Positions 50,348 to 59,588 are shown, counted from the stretch's first letter. The stretch is 64,000 nucleotides of DNA from Agrococcus sp. KRD186 (GCF_017168255.1 NZ_JABFAP010000001.1:817235-881234); one strand, 5' to 3'. Program-made: numbers and translations. The notes: generated from the sequence alone by a model not told the origin.

Positions 50348-51042
50348 GCGCGGGCCTGCCCGATGCTCGCCGCGAGCTCGGCCACGGTGCGGTCGGCGAG
50401 GCTCGGCCAGTGCACGATGCCGGGCAGCTGCGAGACGTCGACGGCGTGCGGCACGCCGATCGTCGTGAGCCCGGCTGCGAGCGCGCTGCGCGCGCCGTTG
50501 AGCGAGTCCTCGATCGCGACGGCGCGCTCGGCGCCGACGCCCAGCATCCGCAGCGCCTGCAGGTAGGGCTCGGGGTGCGGCTTGCCCTCCGTGCACTCAT
50601 CGCCGGCGACGGTCACGGTGAAGGGCGCGCGGCCGAGCCGCTCGGCGAGGGCGGCCTCGACGCGGTCGACGATCTCGCGCGTCGACATGGTCACGAGCGC
50701 CACCGGCACCTCGGCCTCGAGCAGCGCGCGCAGCAGCTCGAGCGCTCCGGGCCGCATGGGCAGCTCGTCGCCGATGGCTCCGAGCACCTCTCCGACCAGG
50801 CGCGCGACGATCGCATCCTCGTCGAGCGGCACGCCCTTCGCGATGAAGACGCGCGCGCCGTCCCAGAGGTCGACACCGACGAGCGCCTCGGCCTCCGCAG
50901 TCCCCCACGGGATGCCGTGCTCTGCGGCCAGGCGGGCCTCCGCGGCCATCCACTGCGGCTCGGTGTCGATCAGGGTGCCGTCCATGTCGAACAGCACGGC
51001 ATCGAGGACGGGTGAGACGGCGTGAGGAGCGGGCGAGGTCAC
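50344..51042 (-). CDS. HAD-superfamily phosphatase (beta-phosphoglucomutase-like)
   Basis: A 232-residue HAD hydrolase: AVLFDMDGTLIDTEPQWMAA (nucleophile DMDGT), VALVTMSTREIVDRVEAALA (motif II), GKPHPEPYLQALRMLGVG (motif III Lys) and VAIEDSLNGARSALAAGLTT (motif IV). The helical cap lies between motifs I and II. Substrate unknown; members act on sugar phosphates or pseudouridine phosphate. GTG 51,042. Overlap with trmI suggests co-expression. Confidence 0.88.
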   Translation of the reverse strand: MTSPAPHAVSPVLDAVLFDMDGTLIDTEPQWMAAEARLAAEHGIPWGTAEAEALVGVDLWDGARVFIAKGVPLDEDAIVARLVGEVLGAIGDELPMRPGALELLRALLEAEVPVALVTMSTREIVDRVEAALAERLGRAPFTVTVAGDECTEGKPHPEPYLQALRMLGVGAERAVAIEDSLNGARSALAAGLTTIGVPHAVDVSQLPGIVHWPSLADRTVAELAASIGQARA

Positions 51043-51200
51043 CGCGACAGCCTACGACGTGCCTCAGGCGCTTCGGCCGCGCGGCGACAGGAACACCCAT
51101 CGGAGCGGAGGCAAGCCCCACAACGCCAGGACCCTTGATGAGGACGGCGACGACTGGGGCGGCACCCGTTTTTCCACAGCCTGCCGCTCTGCCCGCACCC

Positions 51201-51259
51201 GTGTGGGTGGCCTCGGCTAGCCTTGTTCGAACAGGCATTCGAGAGTCGTGTGGGTGGCC
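51201..51259. repeat. 12-bp direct repeat flanking the LexA-like box
   Basis: GTGTGGGTGGCC occurs at 51,201-51,212 and 51,248-51,259. The two copies, 47 bases apart, bracket the dyad at 51,227-51,242 in the leader of the HNH gene. They may come from a short duplication. Confidence 0.55.
51227..51242. promoter_or_regulatory. LexA (SOS)-like box upstream of HNH gene
   Basis: TCGAAC-AGGC-ATTCGA matches the actinobacterial/Gram-positive LexA box TCGAAC-N4-GTTCGA at 11 of 12 defined positions. It lies 48 bases before the ATG, where a LexA operator would overlap the promoter. Confidence 0.6.
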
Positions 51260-51290
51260 GCATCTACTCTCGTCGCGACGGACGGAGTCG

Positions 51291-53054
51291 ATGGTGACCG
51301 AGCAGCAGATGGGCGTGGCGGTGGATGCCGCGCGTGCCGTGCTCGATCGTGTCGATTCGCTCGCGGCCGCGCCGGTCGCGGTGGTCGAGGATGTGCTGGC
51401 GGGTACGGCGGCGCTGTCGCGGATCGTGGATGCGTTGCAGGTGCGGCTGGCGGGTCTGGTGGAGGAGCGCTCGAAGGGTCCGGCCGATCGGCAGATCTGT
51501 CGCGCGATGGGGCGGCGGAGCGCGAAGGAGGCGCTCGCGCAGTCGTTCGGCATCCGCGCCCGCGATGCGCAGCAGCTGCTGTCGTTGGCGGCGATGACGA
51601 GCCCGGGGATGTCGCTGACCGGCGCCGAGATCGCGGTCAAGTACCCGCGGGTGGCGGCGGCGATCGACGCGGGCGCGCTGTCGCTGGAGCAGGCGCGCAC
51701 GATCGTGGGCGCCTTGGAGCCGGCGGCGCCGCGCGCGGATCTGGAGCGGCTGGCGTGGGCGGAGGGCCTGCTGGTCGAAGCTGCCACCGATCGCGACTTC
51801 CCGCTGGTGCCCGAGCGGCTGGTCGATCAGGCGCGCCTCTACGCCGCGGCGATCGATCCGGACGGGGTGCTGCCGGCGGACGAGCGGCAGCGCACCGAGC
51901 GGTCGTTCCGCATCTGGCGCGAGCGCGGCGGCTGGGGCTGGCGCGGCTGGTCCCCGGCCGAGGATGGCTCCTCGCTGAAGGCCGTGGTCGACGCGCACCA
52001 GGGTCCGCGGGTGAAGGTCGCCTTCCGCGACACCGGCCACGATGGCTGCGGCGAGGCGTGCGGCGACGACTGCGACGCCGGCCGGCACGTGGACCTCAAC
52101 GGCAACCCCGCCGGCGACGACTCGGGCGTGGTCGACGACCGCACCAAGGATCAGCGCGCGCACGACATCATCATCGGCCTCGCCCGCGGCCACGCCGCCT
52201 CCGGCGATGCGCCGGTCGCGGGCGGTGAGGCGCCCACGCTGGTGTTCACCGGCACCATCGACGCGTTCAACGCCTTCCTGCACGACCGCCCCTGCCCCGA
52301 TCGGACGCTCACGATCGAGCACACCGGTGATCTGGTGCCGATCGAGACCGTCGCCCGGCTCGCGTGCGATTCGACCATCCACCACGCCGTCGTCAACGGC
52401 GTCGGCCAGGTGCTCGACCTGGGCCGCACCGAGCGGCTGTTCAACCGTGCCCAGCGGCGCGCGCTGGCCGCCCGCGACAAGGGCTGCCGGGTGCCCGGCT
52501 GCGGCATGCCCGCCTCCTGGTGCGAGGCACACCACATCACCCCCTGGGACGACGGCGGCCCCACCGATATCGACTGGGGCATCCTCGTCTGCGTCTACCA
52601 CCACCACGAGATCCACGCCGGCCGCCTCCGCGTCGAAGCCGCCAGCCCAGAACCCGGCCACTGGCGCATCATCCCCCAGCTGCGCCCCACCGACCGCTAC
52701 GCACGCACCAGCCGCAGGGGCGAGGCGTCGACGCCCCGCAGCGCCGGCAGCGTCGCGGCAGCAGCGACGCCCGCGCTCGCCATCAAGCTCCCCGACGACG
52801 CCTTCGATACCGAGATCTCGCCGCCGACACCCATGACGAGGGCGCCGCGCCGCCGCACGACCACGCGACCGCGACCACACGGCGTCGAAGTACGACCGGA
52901 ACCGCGGCCGCACCGCGTTGAAGTACGACCGGAACCGCGATCGCGCGGCATCGAACCGCGAGTCCGCGCACTCCTCGATCGCCGGTCCAGCCCACCCGGC
53001 CGGCTGATCGCGCTCGATCTCGCACCGCCGGCCCACATCGTGATGCAGCTGTGA
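51291..53054 (+). CDS. DUF222 HNH endonuclease-like protein (13E12 repeat family)
   Basis: A 587-residue protein. An N-terminal DUF222 helical domain (VVEDVLAGTAALSRIVDALQ, GIRARDAQQLLSLAAM) precedes an HNH nuclease motif: CRVPGCGMPASWCEAHHITP, with WDDGGPTDIDWGILVCVYHH after it. Members are multicopy 13E12-type genes in actinobacteria; some mycobacterial ones belong to the LexA regulon. The Arg/Pro-rich tail includes two near-identical HGVEVRPEPR and HRVEVRPEPR units. Another GTG is at 51,294. Activity in vivo is unknown. Confidence 0.87.
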   Translation: MVTEQQMGVAVDAARAVLDRVDSLAAAPVAVVEDVLAGTAALSRIVDALQVRLAGLVEERSKGPADRQICRAMGRRSAKEALAQSFGIRARDAQQLLSLAAMTSPGMSLTGAEIAVKYPRVAAAIDAGALSLEQARTIVGALEPAAPRADLERLAWAEGLLVEAATDRDFPLVPERLVDQARLYAAAIDPDGVLPADERQRTERSFRIWRERGGWGWRGWSPAEDGSSLKAVVDAHQGPRVKVAFRDTGHDGCGEACGDDCDAGRHVDLNGNPAGDDSGVVDDRTKDQRAHDIIIGLARGHAASGDAPVAGGEAPTLVFTGTIDAFNAFLHDRPCPDRTLTIEHTGDLVPIETVARLACDSTIHHAVVNGVGQVLDLGRTERLFNRAQRRALAARDKGCRVPGCGMPASWCEAHHITPWDDGGPTDIDWGILVCVYHHHEIHAGRLRVEAASPEPGHWRIIPQLRPTDRYARTSRRGEASTPRSAGSVAAAATPALAIKLPDDAFDTEISPPTPMTRAPRRRTTTRPRPHGVEVRPEPRPHRVEVRPEPRSRGIEPRVRALLDRRSSPPGRLIALDLAPPAHIVMQL

Positions 53055-53353
53055 ACCTCTGCGCCCGACGAGGACGCCACCGGCTGGTGGTGCGGGCAGG
53101 CATCGCCGGCGTCGACCTGGCCGACTTGCGTCCACGGCAAGAGCGAGACCATGGCCGCCAGCGGGCACCTCGACATGGCAGCACTGAGGCCGACGGACCG
53201 TCAACTCCAGACCGCGGGCCGCGGGCTCTCGCGCTCACCCCGCGTCAGGCACTGCATCACCTATGCCCTCACTCGCTGGGTGAGACACCTCGCCCGCTCT
53301 CAGCTCCAGCACGCGCGCGTAGAGTGGCCGTTTGACGCGAGGAGGTGCCGTCA
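53055..53353. other. Intergenic region before PAC2 gene
   Basis: About 300 bases with no supported gene. It should hold the promoter for the PAC2 gene (a TAGAGT-like -10 near 53,320) and the end of the HNH transcript. No repeat or hairpin was seen. Confidence 0.4.
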
Positions 53354-54325
53354 GTGGCACGAGGACCCATCGAGGGTCGCATCATGGTCGTGGCCTTCGA
53401 GGGCTGGACGGATGCGGGCGACGCCGCGAGCGGTGCGGTGCGGAAGCTGATCGAGGCATGCGAGCTCGAGGCGTTCGACGAGATCGAACCCGAGGACTTC
53501 GTCGACTTCGCACTGCACCGGCCGGTGGTGCGCACGCTCGAGGACGGCACACGTGCGCTGCAGTGGCCCGCCACGATCGCGTACGCACCCACCCGGCCCT
53601 CCAGCAGGACCGCGCTCGCCGCGGACGCCGGCCTCGACGTCTCCTCCGGCAACGAGGGAGAGGTCTTCGCGCTCGTCGGTGCCGAGCCGAGCCGCAACTG
53701 GACGGCCTTCGCGGCGGAATTCCTGGAGATCGCGCGTGGCTGCGAGATCGACGCGATCGTCTTCGTGGGCGCGATGCTGGCCGATGTGCCGCACACCCGC
53801 CCGATCTCGACCTCGATCACCAGCGACAGCGCCGAGCTGCAGTCGCGGCTCGGTGCGGTCGCCAGCGACTACGAGGGCCCGACCGGCGTCATGTCGGTGC
53901 TGGCGCTGCTCGCCGGCGAGGCAGGCATCGCGACCGCATCGCTGTGGGCATCGGTGCCCCACTACGTGCACAACGCCTCGGCGCCGAAGGCCGTCGTGGC
54001 GCTGCTCGACCGGCTCTCGGAGCTGCTCGACGTCACCATCCCGCTCGGCGACCTGCCGGAGCAGGCCGGCGAGTGGGAGCGCGGCATCGACGAGATCACC
54101 GAGCGCGACGACGAGATGCGGGCCTACATCGGCAAGCTCGAGGAGCAGCGCGACGCCGTCGAGAGCCCCGAGGCGAGCGGCGAGGCGATCGCCAACGAGT
54201 TCGAGCGCTTCCTGCGCGATCAGGGCCCGAAGCCGCCTCGCCAAGGCGGCAGCAGCACGCCTCCCCCGCCGTCCGCCGGTCCGCGCACCGACGACCAGCT
54301 GGACGACGACGCGCCGCCGGTCTGA
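53354..54325 (+). CDS. PAC2-family protein
   Basis: A 323-residue protein of the PAC2/proteasome-assembly-chaperone fold: MVVAFEGWTDAGDAASGAV near the start, FLEIARGCEIDAIVFVGAML, DVPHTRPISTSITSDSAEL and ASLWASVPHYVHNASAPKAV. Common in actinobacteria, including those without proteasomes; exact role unknown. GTG 53,354 has AGGAGG 8 bases upstream and is preferred to GTG 53,345. The C-terminal 100 residues are charged and disordered-looking. It is convergent with mshC. Confidence 0.87.
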   Translation: MARGPIEGRIMVVAFEGWTDAGDAASGAVRKLIEACELEAFDEIEPEDFVDFALHRPVVRTLEDGTRALQWPATIAYAPTRPSSRTALAADAGLDVSSGNEGEVFALVGAEPSRNWTAFAAEFLEIARGCEIDAIVFVGAMLADVPHTRPISTSITSDSAELQSRLGAVASDYEGPTGVMSVLALLAGEAGIATASLWASVPHYVHNASAPKAVVALLDRLSELLDVTIPLGDLPEQAGEWERGIDEITERDDEMRAYIGKLEEQRDAVESPEASGEAIANEFERFLRDQGPKPPRQGGSSTPPPPSAGPRTDDQLDDDAPPV

Positions 54326-54360
54326 GCATCGATCGGCGCGGCCTCAGCCGGTCGCGTGCG

Positions 54361-55629
54361 TCAGCGCGCCGCCACGGCGGACAGATCGATGCCCAGCAGA
54401 GCGTCGATCGCAGCGAGGCTGCCTGCGTCGGCGGGGGCGCGCTGCATGAACGCGTCGACCGCCTGCAGCGCGGCCGGCGTGTTCAGGTCGTCGGCGAGCG
54501 TCACGCGCAGCCACGGCACGACCGACTCCGCCAGCGACGGGTCGTCGTCCGGGGTGGTCGACCACGCCAACCAGCGGTCGAGCCGCTGCTCGGCGACCTC
54601 GAGCTCGTCGTCGGCCCACTCCCAGTCCTGCCGCCAGTGGTGGTCGAGCAGTGCCAGGCGCAGCGCCGCCGGCCGGGCGCCCTGCTCGAGCAGCCTCGAC
54701 ACCAGCACGAGGTTGCCGAGCGACTTCGACATCTTCTCGCCCTGATAGGCGACCAGACCGGCGTTGAGCCGCGTCATGCTGAACAGCGGCGCACCGAGCG
54801 CGATGGCGTGGTGTCCCTGCAGCTCCTGATGCGGGAAGCGCAGGTCGCGGCCGCCTGCGGCGACCGTGAACGGCGATCCCAGCTCGTCCATCGCGATGAC
54901 GGTGCACTCCAGGTGCCAGCCCGGGCGCCCGCGGCCGACCGCCGAGTCCCAGGCGGGCTCCCCGGGGCGCTCCGCGCGCCACAGCAGCGGGTCGAGCGGC
55001 GAGCGCTTGCCAGGGCGGTCGGGATCGCCGCCGAACTCGCGCGTGAGCTCGAGCATCTGCGCCGCATCGGTGCGGCTGCCCTCGCCGACGGCGAACCGCC
55101 GCGCGCGCGTGGTGTCGAACAGCACGTCCTCGCCCAGGGCTCCCTCGCCCTCGGGCGCCGCCAGTCGGTAGGCGTCGCCGGAGTCGAGCAGTCGCCGCAC
55201 GGCGTCGCCGATGGGCTGGATGCGCTCGGTGACCGCGACCCAGTGGTCGGGCGGCAGGATGCGCAGCGCCTCCATGTCGGTGCGGAAGAGCTGCTGCTGC
55301 CGCTGCGCGAGCTCGCGCCAGTCGACGCCGTCGCGCTTCGCGCGCTCGAGCAGCGGGTCGTCGACGTCGGTCGAGTTCATCGCGGTGCGCACCTCGATGC
55401 CGGCGTCGAGCCAGACGCGCGTGAGCGTGTCGAACGCGAGGTAGGTGAACGCGTGGCCGAGGTGAGTCGCATCGTACGGGGTGATGCCGCAGGTGTACAT
55501 GGATGCGGTGGGCCCGTCGGGCACGACCACCCGGGCATCCGTGCGCACGTCGTGGACGCTCGGGCGGGTGCCCTCGCCCGCTCCGAACGCATCGAGCGAG
55601 GGCACCACCGGACGCTGCCAGCTGTGCAT
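54361..55629 (-). CDS. mshC: Mycothiol biosynthesis cysteine ligase MshC
   Basis: A 422-residue cysteinyl-tRNA-synthetase-like enzyme: YTCGITPYDATHLGHAFTYL (zinc Cys and HIGH-like motif), the central GWHLECTVIAMDELGSPFTV, FPHQELQGHHAIALG, and KMSKSLGNLV. MshC joins cysteine to glucosaminyl-inositol in mycothiol synthesis; it lacks the tRNA-binding tail of CysS. ATG 55,629 overlaps the stop of uppP by one base. Mycothiol is an actinobacterial marker, which supports the assignment of this window. Confidence 0.92.
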   Translation of the reverse strand: MHSWQRPVVPSLDAFGAGEGTRPSVHDVRTDARVVVPDGPTASMYTCGITPYDATHLGHAFTYLAFDTLTRVWLDAGIEVRTAMNSTDVDDPLLERAKRDGVDWRELAQRQQQLFRTDMEALRILPPDHWVAVTERIQPIGDAVRRLLDSGDAYRLAAPEGEGALGEDVLFDTTRARRFAVGEGSRTDAAQMLELTREFGGDPDRPGKRSPLDPLLWRAERPGEPAWDSAVGRGRPGWHLECTVIAMDELGSPFTVAAGGRDLRFPHQELQGHHAIALGAPLFSMTRLNAGLVAYQGEKMSKSLGNLVLVSRLLEQGARPAALRLALLDHHWRQDWEWADDELEVAEQRLDRWLAWSTTPDDDPSLAESVVPWLRVTLADDLNTPAALQAVDAFMQRAPADAGSLAAIDALLGIDLSAVAAR

Positions 55630-56462
55630 CAGAGCGCCTCGATCCAGCCGGCGCTGAGCGCGAGCAGCAGCAGCACGCCCAGCACGATGCGGTAGACGAC
55701 GAAAGGCATGAAGCTTCGGCGCGAGATCCAGTCCATCAGCCACTTGATGACCCCCAGGCCGACGATGAAGGCGACCGCGGTCGCGACGATCGTCGGGCCC
55801 ATGCCCAGGCCGACGGAGCTCGGCTCGCTGACCGCCTGGATGGTCTCGTAGATGCCGGCGCCGAAGACGGCCGGGACGGCGAGGAAGAACGCGTACTTGG
55901 CGGCTGCGGGCCGTTCGTAGCCGAGCGCGCGGCCCATCGTGACGGTGGCGCCGGATCGCGAGACACCGGGGATGAGGGCGAGCACCTGGGCGACGCCGAT
56001 CAGCAGCCCGTCCCTGTAGGTGGTGGTCTCGAGCGTCTTCACGCGGCGGCCCAGCATGTCGGCGATGCCGAGGATGATGCCGAAGACGATCAGCACCGTC
56101 GCCGTGATCCAGAGGCTGCGCAGCTGGTCGCGGATGAGGTCCTGGAAGAGCACGCCGGCGACCACGATCGGCACCGTGCCGATGATCACCAGCCAGCCCA
56201 TCTTCACGTCCGGGTCGCTGCGGTCGGTCTTGCCGGAGAACTGCTGGAACCACTTGGTGATGATGCGGGTGATGTCCTTCCAGAAGAAGATCACCACCGC
56301 GAGCTCTGTGCCGATCTGGGTGATGGCGGTGAAGGTGGCGCCGGGATCCTCAGCGCCCGGCAGGAAGAGGCCGGCGATGCGCAGATGGGCGCTGGAGGAG
56401 ATGGGCAGGAACTCGGTGGCGCCCTGCAGCGCACCGAGCAAGATCGCGATCAGCCAGTCCAT
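55629..56462 (-). CDS. uppP: Undecaprenyl-diphosphate phosphatase UppP
   Basis: A 277-residue membrane protein with about eight helices. Family motifs: ILLGALQGATEFLPISSSAH with the EFLPISSSxH block, and LALIPGVSRSGATVTMGRAL with the PGxSRSG block. It removes phosphate from undecaprenyl diphosphate to recycle the cell-wall lipid carrier. ATG 56,462. It is the first gene of the uppP-mshC pair and lies 16 bases after the M20 gene. Confidence 0.94.
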   Translation of the reverse strand: MDWLIAILLGALQGATEFLPISSSAHLRIAGLFLPGAEDPGATFTAITQIGTELAVVIFFWKDITRIITKWFQQFSGKTDRSDPDVKMGWLVIIGTVPIVVAGVLFQDLIRDQLRSLWITATVLIVFGIILGIADMLGRRVKTLETTTYRDGLLIGVAQVLALIPGVSRSGATVTMGRALGYERPAAAKYAFFLAVPAVFGAGIYETIQAVSEPSSVGLGMGPTIVATAVAFIVGLGVIKWLMDWISRRSFMPFVVYRIVLGVLLLLALSAGWIEAL

Positions 56463-56478
56463 GGGTTCAGCAGAGTCC

Positions 56479-57774
56479 TCAGTAGGTCAGCAGCAGGTCT
56501 TCGAGCACGTCGGTGCCGAATTCGAGCGCGTCGAGCGGCACGCGCTCGTCGACGCCATGGAACATCGCCGCGAAGTCGAGATCCGGCGTGAGCTTGAGCG
56601 GCGCGAAGCCGTAGCCGGCGATGCCGAGCTCGGAGAGCGCCTTGTTGTCGGTGCCGCCGGAGAGCATGTACGGCAGCACCGGTGCGCCGGGGTCGTGCCT
56701 GCCGATGGCGGCAGTCATCGACGTGACCAGCTCGCCGCCGAAGGGCTGCTCGAGGCCGACGTCGCCGTGCACGAGCTCCACCTCGATCTCGTCCCCGACC
56801 AGCTCGCGGATGGCATCCAGCGCCTCCTGCTCGCGGCTCGGCAGCGGGCGCACGTCGATGCGCGCCTCCGCGACCGAGGGGATGACGTTGTGCTTGTAGC
56901 CGGCCTCCAGCATCGTGGGGTTGGCCGTGTGACGCAGGCTCGAGCGCAGGAAGCGCGACACCGATCCCAGCTGCTCGGCCACCGCATCCGGGTCGTCGTC
57001 ATCCATGCCGAGCAGCTCGGCGATGCCGGCGAAGAGCGCGCGCGTGGTGTCGGTGTACTCGACCGGGAACTCGTGCGCGCCGACAGCGGCGACGGCGCGG
57101 GCGAGCTTCGTGACCGCGTTGTCGCGCATGTGCTGCGAGCCGTGAGCGGCGGTGCCCCTGGCGCGCAGCAGGATCCACTGCAGGGCCTTCTCGGCGGTCT
57201 GCAGCAGGTAGGCCCGCTGCCCGGCGATGTCGATCGAGTAGCCGCCCACCTCGCTGATGGCCTCGGTGGCGCCGGCGAAGAGCTCCGGGTGGTTGCGCAC
57301 CAGGAACTGCGAGCCGTACGCGCCGCCGGCCTCCTCGTCGGCGAACAACGCGATCACGAGCCCGCGGCGCGGCCTCCTGCCGCTGGCGAGGATGCGCTCG
57401 AGCGCGACCAGGATCATCGCGTCCATCTGCTTCATGTCGACCGCTCCCCTGCCCCACAGCAGGCCGTCGCGGATCTCGCCCGCGAAGGGGTCGACGCTCC
57501 ACTCGCTCGCGTCGGCGGGCACCACGTCGAGGTGGCCGTGCACGACCAGCAGCGGCAGCGAGGGGTCCTCGCCCTCGATGCGGGCGACGACGCTCGCGCG
57601 GCCGGGCGCCGACTCGAAGGTCTCGCTCGCCACGCCCATCGCGGTCAGCACCTCGGTGACGTAGGCCGCCGCATCCGCCTCGCCGTTCGAGCGGCCGCCG
57701 CCCCAGTTCTGGGTGTCGATGCGGATGAGGTCCCTGGCGATCTGGGCGGTGCGGGTCAGGCGGTCGGTCACCAC
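56479..57774 (-). CDS. M20-family metallopeptidase
   Basis: A 431-residue dimetal peptidase: LLVVHGHLDVVPADASEWSV (HxD), GRGAVDMKQMDAMILVAL (bridging Asp), FADEEAGGAYGSQFLV (catalytic Glu-Glu) and a late GGTDNKALSELGIAGYGF with His missing from the usual place but a HGVDERVPLD motif following. It removes N- or C-terminal residues from small peptides or N-acyl amino acids. GTG 57,774 or the next GTG (57,771) starts it. Probably co-transcribed with uppP. Confidence 0.88.
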   Translation of the reverse strand: MVTDRLTRTAQIARDLIRIDTQNWGGGRSNGEADAAAYVTEVLTAMGVASETFESAPGRASVVARIEGEDPSLPLLVVHGHLDVVPADASEWSVDPFAGEIRDGLLWGRGAVDMKQMDAMILVALERILASGRRPRRGLVIALFADEEAGGAYGSQFLVRNHPELFAGATEAISEVGGYSIDIAGQRAYLLQTAEKALQWILLRARGTAAHGSQHMRDNAVTKLARAVAAVGAHEFPVEYTDTTRALFAGIAELLGMDDDDPDAVAEQLGSVSRFLRSSLRHTANPTMLEAGYKHNVIPSVAEARIDVRPLPSREQEALDAIRELVGDEIEVELVHGDVGLEQPFGGELVTSMTAAIGRHDPGAPVLPYMLSGGTDNKALSELGIAGYGFAPLKLTPDLDFAAMFHGVDERVPLDALEFGTDVLEDLLLTY

Positions 57775-57857
57775 GCAAGGCTAGTCGTTCGGGGCTGCGC
57801 GCACCGCCCGCGCCGCGGCTAGCCTGAGGGCACCCGCCAGACGCACGAAGGAGCAGG

Positions 57858-58358
57858 ATGCCCGAGCGCTCGAGCACGTACACGTGGTCCGACCCGTCGA
57901 TCGGCCTGCAGGTGATGCCGACGATGCCCGGCATCGACTACCTGCGGGCGATGCTCGCCGGCGAGCTGCCCGGACCGCCCATCGCCGACCGCATGGGCTT
58001 CACGCTCGAGTCGGTCGATCCGGGCACCGCCGTCTTCCGCTGCACGCCCGACGAGTCGCACGCGAACCCGATCGGTGCGATCCACGGGGGTCTCGTCTGC
58101 ACGCTGCTCGACTCGGCGCTGGGATGCGCGGCGCACACGACGCTGCCCGCCGGCACCGGCTACACCTCGATCGAGCTGAAGGTGAGCTACCTGCGCCCCG
58201 TGCGCGCCGGCGACGAGCTGACCTGCACCGGCACCGTGGTGAAGCCGGGGCGCCGTGTCGTCTTCGCCGAGGGCGAGGTGACGGATGCGTCGGGCCGCGT
58301 CGTCGCGACCGCCTCCGGCACGCTGCTGGTGATGCAGCTCGACGCCCCGGCAGCATGA
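57858..58358 (+). CDS. PaaI-type hotdog thioesterase
   Basis: A 166-residue hotdog-fold protein with HANPIGAIHGGLVCTLLDSA (PaaI signature), SIELKVSYLRPVRAGDELTC and VFAEGEVTDASGRVVATASG. It likely hydrolyses acyl- or phenylacetyl-CoA esters as a tetramer. ATG 57,858 follows a GAAGGAGCAGG ribosome site. It is divergent from the M20 gene and upstream of a tRNA. Confidence 0.86.
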   Translation: MPERSSTYTWSDPSIGLQVMPTMPGIDYLRAMLAGELPGPPIADRMGFTLESVDPGTAVFRCTPDESHANPIGAIHGGLVCTLLDSALGCAAHTTLPAGTGYTSIELKVSYLRPVRAGDELTCTGTVVKPGRRVVFAEGEVTDASGRVVATASGTLLVMQLDAPAA

Positions 58359-58428
58359 GCGATGGTCGTGAGCGCGTCGCGGGCCGTGCTAATGTCTTCT
58401 CTTGGTCCACCAAGTGGTCCGACACCTT

Positions 58429-58514
58429 GCGCGGGTGGCGGAATTGGCAGACGCGCTAGCTTGAGGTGCTAGTGCCCGTATTAGGGCGTGGGGGTTCAAG
58501 TCCCCCCTCGCGCA
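58429..58514 (+). tRNA. tRNA-Leu (GAG anticodon)
   Basis: An 86-base tRNA. The acceptor GCGCGGG pairs with CTCGCGC (one G-U). The anticodon stem CTAGC/GCTAG holds the loop TTGAGGT with GAG in the centre. A long variable arm (GCCC...GGGC) and GGGGG-TTCAAGT-CCCCC T-arm identify a class-II leucine tRNA. CCA is not encoded. A small CTTGG/CCAAG hairpin lies 15 bases upstream. Confidence 0.95.
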
Positions 58515-58520
58515 CAGGCA

Positions 58521-58552
58521 GAGGCCCGGAGCTCATCGCTCCGGGCCTCTTC
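58521..58552 (+). terminator. Intrinsic-type terminator after tRNA-Leu
   Basis: A perfect 11-bp stem, GAGGCCCGGAG (58,521-58,531) and CTCCGGGCCTC (58,539-58,549), with a 7-base loop and a TTCT tail. It lies 6 bases after the tRNA and ends its transcript. Confidence 0.85.
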
Positions 58553-58601
58553 TCGGCTCGCGACGCGGGCCGCGCACAGGCTGCGCGAGTAGCGTCGCCG
58601 C

Positions 58602-58838
58602 ATGTCGTTCTTCAACTCCATCCGCTCGGCCGGCTTCCGCCGCGGCCCCGCTCGCCTGCTGGCAGGCATCGGCGGCGGCATCGCCGCCAAGACCGGCGTG
58701 AACGTGTGGCTCGTGCGGCTGCTGATGCTGCTGCTGTTCGCACTGCCGGTGGTCGGCTGGGGCGCCTACGCGGTCGTCTGGATACTGACGCCGAACCAGT
58801 CGGGGTCGATCCCGCTCGAGCGCTGGCTGGGCCGCTGA
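58602..58838 (+). CDS. PspC-domain membrane protein, copy 1
   Basis: A 78-residue PspC-type protein: RSAGFRRGPARLLAGIGGGI, then a hydrophobic helix (VRLLMLLLFALPVVGWGAYA) and [19 protein letters not shown]. PspC domains are small membrane proteins linked to envelope-stress systems. A close paralogue is at 62,412-62,651, and the two enclose the hut cluster. ATG 58,602. Confidence 0.86.
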   Translation: MSFFNSIRSAGFRRGPARLLAGIGGGIAAKTGVNVWLVRLLMLLLFALPVVGWGAYAVVWILTPNQSGSIPLERWLGR

Positions 58839-58841
58839 GCC

Positions 58842-59588
58842 TCAGCTGTCGAAGCCGCCCTCCAGGCGGCTGCGAGCGCCCGGCTGCGTGAGCCGCACGA
58901 CGCTCACGAGGCCCTCCGCCGACCAGGTGCTGCGGCGGATCTGCAGGCAGGGCTCGTGCGACTCGATGCCCAGCACCGCCGCCTGCTCGTCGGTCGGCAG
59001 CACCGCCTCGATCACCAGCTGGGTGCGCGTCAGCGGCGCGACGCGGCTGAGGTAGTCGTTGGGCGTGGAGCTGGTGAAATCCTGCTGCAGATACTCCGGC
59101 ACGAGGGCCGGGTTGACCAGGCGATCCTCGAGCTGGATCGCGGTGTCGTCCTCGAAGTGCACGATGACCGAGCGGTAGACCCGGTCGGTCATCGAATCGG
59201 CCGCGAACGGCCGGTCGTCGGCGTCCTCCGCGGCGAGCGAGATGAGCCGGGTGCTGTGCCGGTGCCCGCGCCGCTGCACCTCGTCGGCGATGTTGCGCAC
59301 CTCGAGCAGCGGCGAGACGGCCCTGGTCTCGGCGACGAAGCTCCCCACGCCCATGCTGCGCACGATCGCGCCGCTGTCGGCGAGCTCGCGCAGCGCCCGG
59401 TTGACGGTCATGCGCGAGATGCCCAGCGCCGCCACCAGCTGGTGCTCAGACGGCAGCCGCTCACCCTCACCCCACTTGCCGGTGCGGATGCGGTCGCTGA
59501 TGACCCGCTTGATGCGCTCGTACGCCGGCGTGCCGTCGCCCCCGGTCGCCTCGAACTCGCGGGCGAGCGAGGCGGTGTCGACCTGCAT
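58842..59588 (-). CDS. GntR/HutC-type regulator of histidine use
   Basis: A 248-residue GntR-HutC protein: the N-terminal winged helix (PAYERIKRVISDRIRTGKWG, LPSEHQLVAALGISRMTVNR) and a UTRA effector domain (YRSVIVHFEDDTAIQLEDRL, VNPALVPEYLQQDF). HutC repressors respond to urocanate. ATG 59,588 overlaps the hutG stop by one base. A candidate operator is at 62,326-62,337 before hutU. Confidence 0.87.
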   Translation of the reverse strand: MQVDTASLAREFEATGGDGTPAYERIKRVISDRIRTGKWGEGERLPSEHQLVAALGISRMTVNRALRELADSGAIVRSMGVGSFVAETRAVSPLLEVRNIADEVQRRGHRHSTRLISLAAEDADDRPFAADSMTDRVYRSVIVHFEDDTAIQLEDRLVNPALVPEYLQQDFTSSTPNDYLSRVAPLTRTQLVIEAVLPTDEQAAVLGIESHEPCLQIRRSTWSAEGLVSVVRLTQPGARSRLEGGFDS

